A DNA stretch of 64,000 bases from Sphingomonas parva (ex Maeng et al. 2020) (GTDB taxonomy: Bacteria; Pseudomonadota; Alphaproteobacteria; Sphingomonadales; Sphingomonadaceae): the NCBI RefSeq assembly GCF_004564275.1, contig NZ_SPDV01000035.1:1-64000 (forward strand), in the 5' to 3' direction. Shown in pieces: positions 17,490-26,133 of the stretch (within the stretch, counting starts at the first letter, position 1; each line of letters starts with the position of its first letter). A model generated the notes under the pieces. It was not told the DNA's origin. It made no database searches and saw only the letters and a program-made list of their open reading frames with translations. The position numbers and the translations under genes are program-made.

Positions 17490-17831
17490 TTATTCGTAGT
17501 CGCCGCCGGCGTTGTTGTTACGGGGCGGCGCCGCTGCGGTCAGGCGCAGCGCCTCGGCCGAGGCGCTGAGCGAGCCGACCTCGTCCGGAGCCTCGTCATC
17601 GTCGATCTGAACGCGCTGCAGGTTGCCGACGAGCGCGTCGGCGAGCTGCTTCGGCTTCACCGTCTCCTCGGCGATCTCGCGCAGGGCGACGACGGGGTTC
17701 TTGTCGCGATCGCGGTCGATCGTCAGGTCGGCCCCGCCCGAAATCTGGCGCGCCCGCTGGGCGGCAAGGAGGACGAGATCGAAGCGGTTCGAAATCTTGT
17801 CGACGCAATCTTCGACGGTAACGCGTGCCAT
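17490..17831 (-). CDS. rpoZ: DNA-directed RNA polymerase omega subunit
   Basis: This 113-residue subunit helps fold the beta-prime subunit and assemble RNA polymerase, and in many bacteria helps form the ppGpp site. It begins Met-Ala-Arg-Val-Thr-Val-Glu-Asp-Cys and has [14 protein letters not shown], the family signature, then Ala-Leu-Arg-Glu-Ile-Ala. The C-terminal extension is acidic and ends in an Asn/Gly-rich tail, common in alphaproteobacteria. rel lies about 700 bases away, separated by the HxlR gene. Confidence 0.95.
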   Translation of the reverse strand: MARVTVEDCVDKISNRFDLVLLAAQRARQISGGADLTIDRDRDKNPVVALREIAEETVKPKQLADALVGNLQRVQIDDDEAPDEVGSLSASAEALRLTAAAPPRNNNAGGDYE

Positions 17832-17949
17832 GGAGCAGCTCCGCTCAAACGTGAGGCTTTAGGAGAAAGGGGCAGCTAATCACGAGAGGCGCGATTGTCA
17901 ATTGCGGCAGGGGGTTGCGCTTGCCCCGGCGGACCCGCATGTGCCGGCC

Positions 17950-19113
17950 ATGGCCGACGCCGCGCCCAACGAAGCCGCACCGACGCTGATGACGGAGGTC
18001 GACGGAAACCGGCTGACGCTGCTGCCGGACGGACCCCAGCGGCTCGAGGCGCTGATCGCCCTCATCGAGGGCGCGAGCGAAAGCCTGCGTTTTCTCTATT
18101 ACATGTTCCTCGACGATGCTGCGGGGACGCGGGTACGCGACGCCTTGATCGCCGCCGCCAACCGCGGCGTGAAGGTCTGGCTGCTGGTCGACGGCTTCGG
18201 CTCGACTGCCAATGCCGACTTCTTCCGGCCGCTCGCCGAAAGCCCCGCCTCCTTCTGCACCTTCATCCCGAAATGGGGACGGCGCTACCTGCTGCGCAAC
18301 CATCAGAAGCTCGCCCTTGCCGACGGACGCAAGGTGATCATCGGCGGCTTCAACATCTCCGACGATTATTTCGGTACGCTCGAATCCGGTGCCTGGCGCG
18401 ATCTGGGGCTCCAGGTGGAGGGCGGCGGCGTCTCCTGTCTCGGCCGCTATTTCGACGATCTCTTCGCCTGGGCGCAACGCCCCGCCGGGCGCATCCGCGA
18501 CCTCCGGCGGATGCTTCAGCAGCACAGCGTCACCGACGGGCCGCTGGACTGGCTGTTTGGCGGGCCCACCCGCCGGCTCTCGCCCTGGGCGCGTGCGGTG
18601 CGGCGCGACATGAAGGGCGCCCGGCGGCTGGATATCGTCGCCGCCTATTTCGCGCCCAGCTTCGGCATGCTCCGCCGCATCGCGCGGGTGGCCCGTGGCG
18701 GCCGGGCGCGCCTGGTCACGGCCGCGAAATCGGACAACAAGGCGACGATCGCCGCCGCGCGGAGCACCTATTGGTGGCTGCTGAAGCGCGGCGTCGAGAT
18801 CTACGAATACCAGCCGGCCAAGCTGCACACGAAATTGTTCGTCGTCGACGACGCCGTCCACATCGGCTCGGCAAATTTCGACATGCGCAGCCTGTTCCTG
18901 AATCTCGAGATGATGCTCCGGGTCCAGGATGCGGGCTTTGCAGCCGACATGCGCCGGTTCGTCGACGGCGAAATCGCGCGCAGCCGCCACGTGACGATGG
19001 AGAGCCACAGCCGGGAGCGGCGGCTGTTCACCCGCTTGCGCTGGGCGCTGGGCTATTTCCTGGTGGCCGTCGCCGATTATCGAATCGCGCGACGGCTCAA
19101 CTTCCGGCGCTGA
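17950..19113 (+). CDS. Phospholipase D-family protein (cardiolipin synthase-like)
   Basis: This 387-residue protein has two HKD motifs of the phospholipase D superfamily: His-Gln-Lys-Leu-Ala-Leu-Ala-Asp near residue 118 and His-Thr-Lys-Leu-Phe-Val-Val-Asp near residue 293. Both are followed by the Gly-Gly/Gly-Ser-Ala-Asn-Phe-(Asn/Asp) segment. It probably forms cardiolipin or a related phospholipid at the inner membrane, although it lacks the usual N-terminal membrane helices; only the C-terminal Ala-Leu-Gly-Tyr-Phe-Leu-Val-Ala-Val-Ala is hydrophobic. ATG 17950 has a weak ribosome site; the frame is open to TTG 17902. It neighbours a lipid methyltransferase on the other strand. Confidence 0.83.
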   Translation: MADAAPNEAAPTLMTEVDGNRLTLLPDGPQRLEALIALIEGASESLRFLYYMFLDDAAGTRVRDALIAAANRGVKVWLLVDGFGSTANADFFRPLAESPASFCTFIPKWGRRYLLRNHQKLALADGRKVIIGGFNISDDYFGTLESGAWRDLGLQVEGGGVSCLGRYFDDLFAWAQRPAGRIRDLRRMLQQHSVTDGPLDWLFGGPTRRLSPWARAVRRDMKGARRLDIVAAYFAPSFGMLRRIARVARGGRARLVTAAKSDNKATIAAARSTYWWLLKRGVEIYEYQPAKLHTKLFVVDDAVHIGSANFDMRSLFLNLEMMLRVQDAGFAADMRRFVDGEIARSRHVTMESHSRERRLFTRLRWALGYFLVAVADYRIARRLNFRR

Positions 19114-19140
19114 CCGCGCCGGATCCCCGGCAGGCTCCGG

Positions 19141-19758
19141 TCAGTCCTTCCAGCACCAGAAGAGCTGGGCCGGCGGCACGTTCACCCATTCCATCGCCCG
19201 ATCGATCCGCTCGAAATTCGGGCGAAGGAAATCGAGAACCTTGGGCGAGAACTGATAGACCAGGAACGCACCGCCGGGCCGGAGCGCGTCCGCAGTCGCC
19301 GCGGCAATCGCCGGGCCGACACCGGCCGGAAGGGTCGAGAAGGGCAGACCCGAAAGGATGTAGTCCGCTTCGTCGAAGCCCACGTCGGCCATGATGCGGC
19401 GGACGTCCGCGGCGGAGCCGGTGACGGCGCGCAGCCGGGAATCCCGGAACTTCGCGTTGAGATAGGCGGTGAAATCGGGATTGGTGTCGATCGTCAGCAG
19501 AACGGCATCCGGCGCCATGCGGTCGAGGATGTGCTGGGTGAAGGTGCCGACCCCCGGCCCGTACTCGACGAACAGCTTGCAATTGGCCCAATCGACCGGC
19601 TTCAGCATCCTGTCGATCAGCGTCTTCGAGGAGGGGATGATCGATCCGACCATCACCGGATGTTTCAGAAAACCTCGCAGGAAGTGCCAGAGTGGGTTGC
19701 CGGAGCCATGCCGCGCGAACGCGCGGGTTCTCTGCACCTGTTCGCCGGGAAAAGTCAT
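19141..19758 (-). CDS. SAM-dependent methyltransferase, phospholipid N-methyltransferase-like
   Basis: This 205-residue protein has methyltransferase motif I in Phe-Val-Glu-Tyr-Gly-Pro-Gly-Val-Gly-Thr-Phe-Thr near residue 64 and an acidic residue after the next strand (Leu-Leu-Thr-Ile-Asp-Thr-Asn). The N-terminal Phe-Leu-Arg-Gly-Phe-Leu-Lys-His-Pro-Val-Met-Val-Gly-Ser-Ile-Ile-Pro-Ser-Ser matches the membrane-contact segment of PmtA/rRNA dimethylase-like lipid methyltransferases. Likely substrate is phosphatidylethanolamine. Its tail-to-tail placement with the cardiolipin-synthase-like gene supports a lipid role. An rRNA adenine dimethylase is less likely because of the short length. Confidence 0.72.
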   Translation of the reverse strand: MTFPGEQVQRTRAFARHGSGNPLWHFLRGFLKHPVMVGSIIPSSKTLIDRMLKPVDWANCKLFVEYGPGVGTFTQHILDRMAPDAVLLTIDTNPDFTAYLNAKFRDSRLRAVTGSAADVRRIMADVGFDEADYILSGLPFSTLPAGVGPAIAAATADALRPGGAFLVYQFSPKVLDFLRPNFERIDRAMEWVNVPPAQLFWCWKD

Positions 19759-19887
19759 GCCGCGTCCTGTAAAGGTCTGCTTTGAGAGTGCGTTGGCAAA
19801 TCAACGCGCCGATGGCAAGGGCGAGGCGCCCCCGGCCGGCATTTACCACGGTTTCGGGACAGGCCGCACCTTTTCCGGGACCTTTCC

Positions 19888-21165
19888 ATGATGGCGACCG
19901 CCTCCGGCCTTTCGAAGGAACGATTTTCGCTGTTGTTCGGGGTCATGCTGGTTGCCGCGTCGGGCAACACGGCCCTGCAGTCGCTGATGCCGTCGATCGG
20001 CAGGGTATTGGGCATTCCGGACGTCTGGGTGGCGGTAGCGTTCAGCCTTTCGGCGGTGATCTGGGTGCTGACGGCGCCGCATTGGGCGCGCCGCGCCGAC
20101 CAGCGCGGTCGCCGTGCGCTGATGCGACTCGGCCTCTACGGCTTCGTCGGATCGATGCTCGTCTGCGGAGGCGTGCTCGCGGCGGGCCTTGCCGGCGCGC
20201 TCGCGCCGACCGCTGTGTTCGTAATCTTCATCTTCGGGCGCACCATCTACGGCGCCTGGGGCTCGGCTTCACCGCCCGCGGTGCAGGCCTACATCGCCGC
20301 GCGGACCGATGGCAGCGAGCGGACCCGCTACCTTGCTTCGATCGCCTCCTCCTTTGGCCTCGGGACGATCATCGGCCCGGCCATCGCCCCTTTGTTCATC
20401 TTCGCGCCTCTCCGCCTGTCGGGCCCGCTGATCGTCTTTGCCCTGATCGGCCTGATCGTGCTCGCGGCCATCGTCCTGCGGCTGCCCGACGATACGCCGC
20501 GCAACCCCGCGCGCGGCCGGATCGCTGATTTCCCGGCGGTCGGCGCGCCGAGCGCGGACGGCGTGCGCGACGACAGGGAGACTGCGCCGCTGCGCTGGCG
20601 CGACCCGCGGGTCCTACCCTGGCACCTGATCGGCGTGGTGGGCGGGCATGGCCATGCGGCCCTGCTCGGCGTGATCGGATTCCTGGTGATCGACCGGCTC
20701 CGGCTCGATCCCGCCGATGCGCAGCATTCGATCGCGATCGTGCTGATGGGCGGCGCGGCCGCCACCCTGCTCGCGCAATGGGGGCTGATCCCGCGGCTCG
20801 ATCTGACGCCGCGGCAGCTCGTGATGTGGGGGGCGACCCTCGCGGCGGCGGGGGCCTGGGTGACCGGCTTCTCGGCGACCATGTACGGCATCACCATCGG
20901 CTTCGCCCTTGCCTCGCTCGGCTTCGGCTTCTTCCGGCCGGGCTTCACCAGCGGTGCCTCACTGGCGGTCAGCCCGGCCGAGCAGAATACGGTCGCCGGC
21001 ATGGTGACGTCGGTGAACGGCGTCGCCTACATCGCCGCGCCCGCGGCCGGCGTCGCGCTCTACGGGGAGGGCCGGTTGCTGCCGTTCCTCACCATCACCG
21101 CGCTGATGGTGCTTCTGGCTCTCGGCGTCGCCTTCCGCTTCAACCCTTCGGACCGCGCGGGGTAA
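19888..21165 (+). CDS. MFS transporter
   Basis: This 425-residue inner-membrane protein shows about twelve hydrophobic helices and the major facilitator loop 2-3 motif variant (Ala-Arg-Arg-Ala-Asp-Gln-Arg-Gly-Arg-Arg). An Ile-Gly-Pro-Ala-Ile-Ala-Pro segment in helix 5 resembles the drug:proton antiporter motif C of TetA-like efflux carriers. The substrate cannot be told. Two ATGs at 19888 and 19891 can start it. Its 3' end overlaps the end of the opposite-strand CDC48 gene by 26 bases. Confidence 0.85.
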   Translation: MMATASGLSKERFSLLFGVMLVAASGNTALQSLMPSIGRVLGIPDVWVAVAFSLSAVIWVLTAPHWARRADQRGRRALMRLGLYGFVGSMLVCGGVLAAGLAGALAPTAVFVIFIFGRTIYGAWGSASPPAVQAYIAARTDGSERTRYLASIASSFGLGTIIGPAIAPLFIFAPLRLSGPLIVFALIGLIVLAAIVLRLPDDTPRNPARGRIADFPAVGAPSADGVRDDRETAPLRWRDPRVLPWHLIGVVGGHGHAALLGVIGFLVIDRLRLDPADAQHSIAIVLMGGAAATLLAQWGLIPRLDLTPRQLVMWGATLAAAGAWVTGFSATMYGITIGFALASLGFGFFRPGFTSGASLAVSPAEQNTVAGMVTSVNGVAYIAAPAAGVALYGEGRLLPFLTITALMVLLALGVAFRFNPSDRAG

Positions 21166-23440
21166 GCATGCCGGGCGCGATGAAGCCGATCCCGCCGGCG
21201 CCCGAGCTCATCGCGTCCTGCTTCAGGCTCTGCTGGATCTTCTCGTAATCCTTCTCCATCTCCGGCGTGACGGAGGCGCGCGTCTCCTCCAGCGCTTTCT
21301 CGAAGTCCGCCGCAGTGACCGTGCTGGCGTCGAGCGAGTTGCGCAGCGCGAACAGACCGGCCCGGCGGACGAGATCCTCGAGGTCGGCGCCGGTGAAGCG
21401 CTCCGTCCGCGCCGCCAGCGACTCGAGATCGACGTCGTCGGCCAGCGGCATTTTCGCGGTATGGATGGAGAGGATGTGACGCCGTCCGTCCTTGTCGGGC
21501 ACGGCGACGTAGATCAGCTCGTCGAAGCGCCCCGGACGAAGCAGGGCCGGGTCGATCAGGTTCGGCCGGTTCGTGGCGCCGATCACGACCACCGAGCCGA
21601 GCTCCTCGAGACCGTCCATCTCGGCGAGAATGGTGTTCACCACCCGCTCCGTCACCTGCGGCTCGCCGAGGCCGCCGCCGCGCGCGGGCACCAGGCTGTC
21701 GAGCTCGTCGATGAAGATGACGGTGGGCGCCACCTGGCGCGCCCGGGCGAACAGCCGTGCGATCTGCTGCTCGCTCTCGCCGTACCATTTCGACAGCAGG
21801 TCCGAGGATTTGGTGGCAATGAAGTTCGCCTCCGCCTCGCGCGCGGTAGCCTTGGCCAGCAGGGTCTTGCCCGGTCCCGGCGGTCCGTAGAGCAGGAAGC
21901 CCTTGGCGGGACGGATGCCCATCCGCTTGAACGCCTCGGGGTTCTTCAGCGGCAGCTCGACGCCCTCGCGGAGCCTCTCCCGCGACTCGTCGACGCCGCC
22001 GATGTCGTCCCAGCCGATCGTCGGCGCCTGGACCATCACCTCGCGCATCGCGGACGGCTGGACCCGCTTCAGCGCCTCTTCGAAATCGCGGCCCTGGACG
22101 GAGAGATTCTCGAGCACCTCGGGCGGGATGGTGCCCTCCTCGAGATTGATCTTCGGCATGATCCGGCGAACCGCCTCGATCGCCGCCTCGCGGGTCAGCG
22201 CGGCGAGGTCCGCGCCGACGAAGCCGTAGGTCCGCCGGGCAAGCTCGGGCAGGTTGACGCCGCCGTCGAGCGGCATGCCGCGGGTATGGATCGCCAGGAT
22301 TTCGCGCCGGCCGCGCTCGTCCGGCACGCCGATCACGATCTCGCGGTCGAAGCGGCCGGGGCGTCGGAGCGCCTCGTCGATCGCCTCCGGGCGATTGGTC
22401 GCGGCGATGACGATCAGATTCTGGCGGGGCTCGAGGCCGTCGAGCAGGGTCAGGAGCTGGGCGACCAGCCGCTTCTCGGTCTCGCCCTGCACCTGGCCGC
22501 GTTTGGGCGCGATCGAATCGATCTCGTCGATGAAGATGATCGCCGGGGACGCCTTGGCGGCCTCCTCGAACACCTCGCGGAGCCGCCGCTCGCTCTCGCC
22601 ATAGGCCGATCCCATGATCTCGGGGCCGGCGATGTGGAAGAAGGTCGCGTCGCTCTCGTTCGCCACGGCGCGGGCGAGGCGGGTCTTGCCAGTACCGGGC
22701 GGGCCGTAGAGAAGCACCCCCTTCGGCGGATCGACGCCCAGCCGCTCGAAAATCTCGGGATAGCGCAGCGGCAGCTCGACCATCTCGCGGATCTGGTCGA
22801 CGGTCGCGCCGATGCCACCGAGATCGTCATAGGTCACGTCCGCGCGGCGCGCCTCGCTTGCCTCGGTGAACTCGGGCAGGAGCTCGACTTCGGTGTTCGC
22901 GTCGATATGGACGATGCCCTTCGGCACCGTGGACACCACGGTGAGGCGGATCTCCTGCAGCGCATAGGCCGGTGCGTAGAGCATCTGGCGAAGCTCGGGC
23001 GGAATGTCGCCGCGCTGGACCTGCTGCTGGCCGGTGGTCGCGACGACGTCGCCGGCGGTGAGCGGCTTCAGGCCGAAGCTGCGCTTCAACGCCTGGGCCG
23101 AGCCGTGGAGACGCAAATTCTTCTGGGCCGGCGCGAAGACGACGCGCTGTGCCGCCTTGCTCTCGGTCTTGCGGATCTGGACGAAATCACCGGAGCCGAT
23201 TTCGGCGTTGGCGCGCTGCAGGCCGTCCAGACGAATGATGTCGAGACCTTCATCCTCGGGATAGGGGCCGACGGCGCGGGCCGGCGTCGCCCGCTTGCCG
23301 GTGACTTCGATCACGTCGCCTTCGGCGAGCTCAAGGGCCGACATCAACCGCCGCGGCAACCGTGCAAGGCCGCGGCCGCTGTCCTCGGGCCGCATCGTCG
23401 CAACTTGCAGGCGCGTCGGCTGCTTTTCCTCATCGGCCAT
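21140..23440 (-). CDS. CDC48/VAT-type AAA+ ATPase
   Basis: This 766-residue protein has the full p97 layout: an N-domain (about 8-190), then two AAA+ modules. Module D1 has GPPGTGKT at 246-253, Phe-Ile-Asp-Glu-Ile-Asp at about 303-308 and an Ala-Thr-Asn-Arg-Pro sensor 1. Module D2 has GPPGPGKT at 519-526, with Pro523 in place of the usual Thr, and Phe-Ile-Asp-Glu-Leu-Asp. Homologues unfold or remodel proteins using ATP; in bacteria the client is unknown. ATG 23440 follows a GAAGGAGAG site, and the 45 residues upstream in frame look non-coding. No ubiquitin-like or adaptor gene is adjacent. Confidence 0.92.
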   Translation of the reverse strand: MADEEKQPTRLQVATMRPEDSGRGLARLPRRLMSALELAEGDVIEVTGKRATPARAVGPYPEDEGLDIIRLDGLQRANAEIGSGDFVQIRKTESKAAQRVVFAPAQKNLRLHGSAQALKRSFGLKPLTAGDVVATTGQQQVQRGDIPPELRQMLYAPAYALQEIRLTVVSTVPKGIVHIDANTEVELLPEFTEASEARRADVTYDDLGGIGATVDQIREMVELPLRYPEIFERLGVDPPKGVLLYGPPGTGKTRLARAVANESDATFFHIAGPEIMGSAYGESERRLREVFEEAAKASPAIIFIDEIDSIAPKRGQVQGETEKRLVAQLLTLLDGLEPRQNLIVIAATNRPEAIDEALRRPGRFDREIVIGVPDERGRREILAIHTRGMPLDGGVNLPELARRTYGFVGADLAALTREAAIEAVRRIMPKINLEEGTIPPEVLENLSVQGRDFEEALKRVQPSAMREVMVQAPTIGWDDIGGVDESRERLREGVELPLKNPEAFKRMGIRPAKGFLLYGPPGPGKTLLAKATAREAEANFIATKSSDLLSKWYGESEQQIARLFARARQVAPTVIFIDELDSLVPARGGGLGEPQVTERVVNTILAEMDGLEELGSVVVIGATNRPNLIDPALLRPGRFDELIYVAVPDKDGRRHILSIHTAKMPLADDVDLESLAARTERFTGADLEDLVRRAGLFALRNSLDASTVTAADFEKALEETRASVTPEMEKDYEKIQQSLKQDAMSSGAGGIGFIAPGMLTPRGPKG

Positions 23441-23588
23441 CGGGTCGGCTCTCCTTCTTCGTGTCTGCCGGAAGATAGGAAGCGACAACGGCAGCGCCAG
23501 CCGGGAGGTCCACGGCGTCTGAAAAAGCGCATCGCATCCGCGCGCAGCGCTCGTCGACTCGGCGCCGCAAGGCACTGGCGCCGCAGCG

Positions 23589-23619
23589 AAAAAAAAGGCC
23601 GATCGCGAACGACCGGCCT
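23589..23619 (-). terminator. Terminator-like hairpin upstream of the CDC48-like gene
   Basis: A stem of six plus three base pairs (23596-23605 with 23610-23619, one mismatch) with a four-base loop is followed on the minus strand by eight T. There is no known minus-strand gene ending here, so it would stop read-through or an unannotated short transcript from the 23620-23800 region. Confidence 0.6.
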
Positions 23620-23737
23620 GAAAGTTTTTAGGAGAGGATGCCTGAAAGGCCCCACCTTTCTGACCTTTGTGAGATTATTGTGCAAGTGCGAAGAAAGATG
23701 CTACAAGTGCATATGTTGCATCCACCGCCTCGGAGGT

Positions 23738-23751
23738 GGTAACCGGTTACC
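23738..23751. promoter_or_regulatory. 14-bp perfect palindrome, LacI-family-like operator
   Basis: GGTAACCGGTTACC is self-complementary with a central CG step, the form of many LacI/GalR-family operators. It lies 53 bases before the LysR ATG. No LacI-family gene is in the window. A second palindrome (GTGCAGTGCAC, 23771-23781) lies between it and the gene. Confidence 0.55.
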
Positions 23752-23803
23752 GACACGCGCCGCGTCGGATGTGCAGTGCACAAAAATGAGAGGATGAACG
23801 ATC

Positions 23804-24709
23804 ATGCGCAGGCTGCCGCCGCTGACGGCGATCGAAGCATTCGTGCAGGTAGCGCGGCTCGGCTCCGTCAAGGAGGCCGCCGCCGCTTTGTCCCTCTCCT
23901 CCCCAGCCCTCAGCCGGCGCATCCAGGCGCTGGAGCGCCATCTCGGCCATCCCTTGTTCGAGCGCCGGCACCAGAGCGTGCACCTCAATTCCGACGGCGA
24001 GCGGCTTCTCTCCGAGATCGGGCCCTCGATCGACGCTCTGTCGCTGGCGATGGAGCGTGCGGTGGGTAATCGCGAGATGATGCGTCTGCGCTTGGCGGTG
24101 CCCTCCTTGTTCGCGATGCAGCGGCTGATGCCCTATCTGCCGAGCCTCCGGGAGCTCCATCCGGATCTCCACATCGATCTCGACACCGGCGCCAATCGAA
24201 TCGCGCGGCTCGACGAAGGACTGGACGCGGCGATCGCGATCACCACCGAGGTCGATCCCTCGCTCTATGCTCGCCGGATCGACAGCAACCGCGTGATCGC
24301 GATCGGATCGCGCGCCATTCAGGATGGCCCCAATGCGATCACCGATCCGGCGCAGATCGCGAACACCACGATCTTCCTGCACCGGGACATGCCCGAGACC
24401 TTCTCGTACTGGCGGGAAGCGGTCGGCATGCCGCAGCTCGAGCCCGCTGCGATCGATCATTTCGACGCGGGCCAGCTGATCCTGGACGCGGCGGCGCAGG
24501 GCCTCGGCGTCGCGTTCATGCTGGAAAGCCATCTCTCCGCCTCGCGCGACCCACGCCTCGTCCGCCTGTTCGACCATCAGGTGGAGAGCCCGTACAGCTA
24601 TTGGTTCGCCTGCCGGCGCTCGTCGCTGACGCGGCGGCCGGTCCGGATCTTCCACGACTGGCTGTTCGACAGCCTGCTGAACGACAGCGGCGAGGCGGTC
24701 GCCGCCTAG
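23804..24709 (+). CDS. LysR-family transcriptional regulator
   Basis: This 301-residue regulator begins with the LysR winged helix: Leu-Thr-Ala-Ile-Glu-Ala-Phe-Val-Gln-Val-Ala, Ser-Val-Lys-Glu-Ala-Ala-Ala-Ala-Leu, Ser-Pro-Ala-Leu-Ser-Arg-Arg-Ile-Gln-Ala-Leu-Glu. The rest is a substrate-binding domain like that of GcvA/AmpR-type members. ATG 23804 has an AGAGGA site upstream. Upstream palindromes may be its own or another regulator's operator. The divergent neighbour is the CDC48-like gene, so control of that gene is possible but not shown. Confidence 0.92.
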   Translation: MRRLPPLTAIEAFVQVARLGSVKEAAAALSLSSPALSRRIQALERHLGHPLFERRHQSVHLNSDGERLLSEIGPSIDALSLAMERAVGNREMMRLRLAVPSLFAMQRLMPYLPSLRELHPDLHIDLDTGANRIARLDEGLDAAIAITTEVDPSLYARRIDSNRVIAIGSRAIQDGPNAITDPAQIANTTIFLHRDMPETFSYWREAVGMPQLEPAAIDHFDAGQLILDAAAQGLGVAFMLESHLSASRDPRLVRLFDHQVESPYSYWFACRRSSLTRRPVRIFHDWLFDSLLNDSGEAVAA

Positions 24710-25461
24710 ATCTTCAAGCGGGCGACGATCCGGCGCATCGCGGCACGCGGCATCGCCCGGCTCGACTGGGCGGTGATCTTGTTCATCACCCCGGGAACGA
24801 CCACGGCCTTGTTCCGCTCGAGGCCCGCAAGGCCCGCGGCGACCACGGTCCGCGCGTCGGCCGAGAAGCGATCGAAGCGCGGCCCGGTCACGCCTGCGAC
24901 CGCGCCGAACTCGGTTGCCGTTGGCCCGGGGCACAGCGCGGTGACCCGGATATTCTGCGCGCGCATTTCCTGGTGCAGCGCTTCGCTGAACGAGAGAACG
25001 AAGGCTTTGGACGCGAAATAGACGCCCATCCCAGGACCTGCCTGGAAGGCCGCGGTGGACGCGACGTTGAGGATTCCGCCCTCGCCGCGCGCGATCATCG
25101 CGGGGAGCGCGAGGTGGCAGAGCGCCACCAGGCTGGAGACGTTGAGATCGATCATCTGCCGCTGTCGCGCGAGGGGCAGCGCCGCGAAACGGCCGGCCAG
25201 GCCGAAGCCGGCATTGTTGATCAGCCGGCCGATGCCGAGGCCGAGCGCCTCGACCTCGGCGACGAGCCGTTCCGGCGCGGCCGGCTCTGAGAGATCGGCG
25301 GCGATGATATGGGCGCGGCCGAGCTCCGCCGCCAGCGCCTCGAGGCGGTCGCGCCGCCGGGCGACGAGCACGAGCTCGTCGCCACGGGCGGCGCATTGTC
25401 GGGCGAATTCCGCGCCCAGGCCTGCGGACGCGCCGGTGATCAGCGTGACCGTCCGCGTCAC
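24706..25461 (-). CDS. SDR-family NAD(P)-dependent oxidoreductase
   Basis: This 251-residue short-chain dehydrogenase has the cofactor motif Thr-Gly-Ala-Ser-Ala-Gly-Leu-Gly near residue 9, Asn-Asn-Ala-Gly near 87, a catalytic Ser in Val-Ala-Ser-Thr-Ala and Tyr-Phe-Ala-Ser-Lys (YxxxK) near 149. The Arg-Arg-Arg after the second strand suggests NADP. The substrate is unknown; members of the DltE/YqjQ-like group act on lipids or small ketones. It starts one base after the cyclophilin stop, so they form an operon, and its stop overlaps the LysR stop. Confidence 0.88.
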   Translation of the reverse strand: MTRTVTLITGASAGLGAEFARQCAARGDELVLVARRRDRLEALAAELGRAHIIAADLSEPAAPERLVAEVEALGLGIGRLINNAGFGLAGRFAALPLARQRQMIDLNVSSLVALCHLALPAMIARGEGGILNVASTAAFQAGPGMGVYFASKAFVLSFSEALHQEMRAQNIRVTALCPGPTATEFGAVAGVTGPRFDRFSADARTVVAAGLAGLERNKAVVVPGVMNKITAQSSRAMPRAAMRRIVARLKI

Positions 25462-25462
25462 C

Positions 25463-25924
25463 TCAGGGTTTGAGGCTGGCTTTCACGATCTTCCCCGGGT
25501 TGCGCGGCGGCTCGCCGGTGGGCAGCGCATCGACATGCTCCATGCCCTCGGTCACCTCGCCCCAAACGGTATATTGGCCGTCGAGGAAGGTGGCGTCGTC
25601 GAAGACGATGAAGAACTGGCTGTTCGCGCTGTGCGGATAGTTGGTTCGCGCCATCGAGACCGCACCGCGGACGTGCGGGGCCTGGGAGAATTCGGCCTGG
25701 AGGTCCGGCTTGTCCGATCCACCGGTGCCGGTGCCGGTCGGGTCGCCGCCCTGTGCCATGAAGCCCGGAATCACGCGATGGAACACGACGCCGTCGTAGA
25801 AACCCTCGCTCACCAGCTCCTTGATACGCGCCACGTGGCCCGGCGCCAGGTCCGGCCGCAGCCGGATCACGACATCGCCGCCGCTGTCGAGATTGAGAAC
25901 CAGGGTGTTGAGTTCGTTGGCCAT
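25463..25924 (-). CDS. Cyclophilin-type peptidyl-prolyl cis-trans isomerase
   Basis: This 153-residue protein is a complete single-domain cyclophilin without a signal peptide, so it is cytosolic. The active-site stretch Val-Phe-His-Arg-Val-Ile-Pro-Gly-Phe-Met-Ala-Gln-Gly-Gly-Asp is intact, as are Ser-Met-Ala-Arg and Ser-Gln-Phe-Phe-Ile. It speeds proline isomerisation during folding. ATG 25922-25924 follows an AGGAAAGG site; the upstream 37 codons in frame have no support. Confidence 0.93.
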   Translation of the reverse strand: MANELNTLVLNLDSGGDVVIRLRPDLAPGHVARIKELVSEGFYDGVVFHRVIPGFMAQGGDPTGTGTGGSDKPDLQAEFSQAPHVRGAVSMARTNYPHSANSQFFIVFDDATFLDGQYTVWGEVTEGMEHVDALPTGEPPRNPGKIVKASLKP

Positions 25925-26133
25925 GTCGTGCCTTTCCTGCAGGATATCTGCCGAGCACTTAGGCGCGGCGACAGGCGTTCGCCACCCCTTTGCAGGCGAT
26001 CGGACAAGATCGCTGCGCGCTCCCCTCCCTTCCAAGGCGCGCCACCCCCGGCTCCGATCACGCGCTATGTCGACACGCTGGAAAGTGCGGCTTAGGAAGC
26101 GGCCATTCCGAAATGTCCGCAGAAGAGGGTGGG

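Larger units (their letters stand above)
23441..23803. other. Divergent intergenic region between CDC48-like and LysR genes
   Basis: This 363-base region holds the promoters of two divergent genes, a minus-strand terminator-like hairpin (23589-23619), a 14-bp perfect palindrome (23738-23751) and an 11-base palindrome (23771-23781). A 34-codon plus-strand frame starts at about 23638 but its AGGAG is too close to the ATG. AT content rises at about 23620-23730 compared with the flanks. Confidence 0.55.

Noticed and set aside
23638-23742. 34-codon plus-strand ORF upstream of the LysR gene
   Set aside because: The AGGAG is only three bases before the ATG, composition is not like a small protein, and the palindrome overlaps its end.
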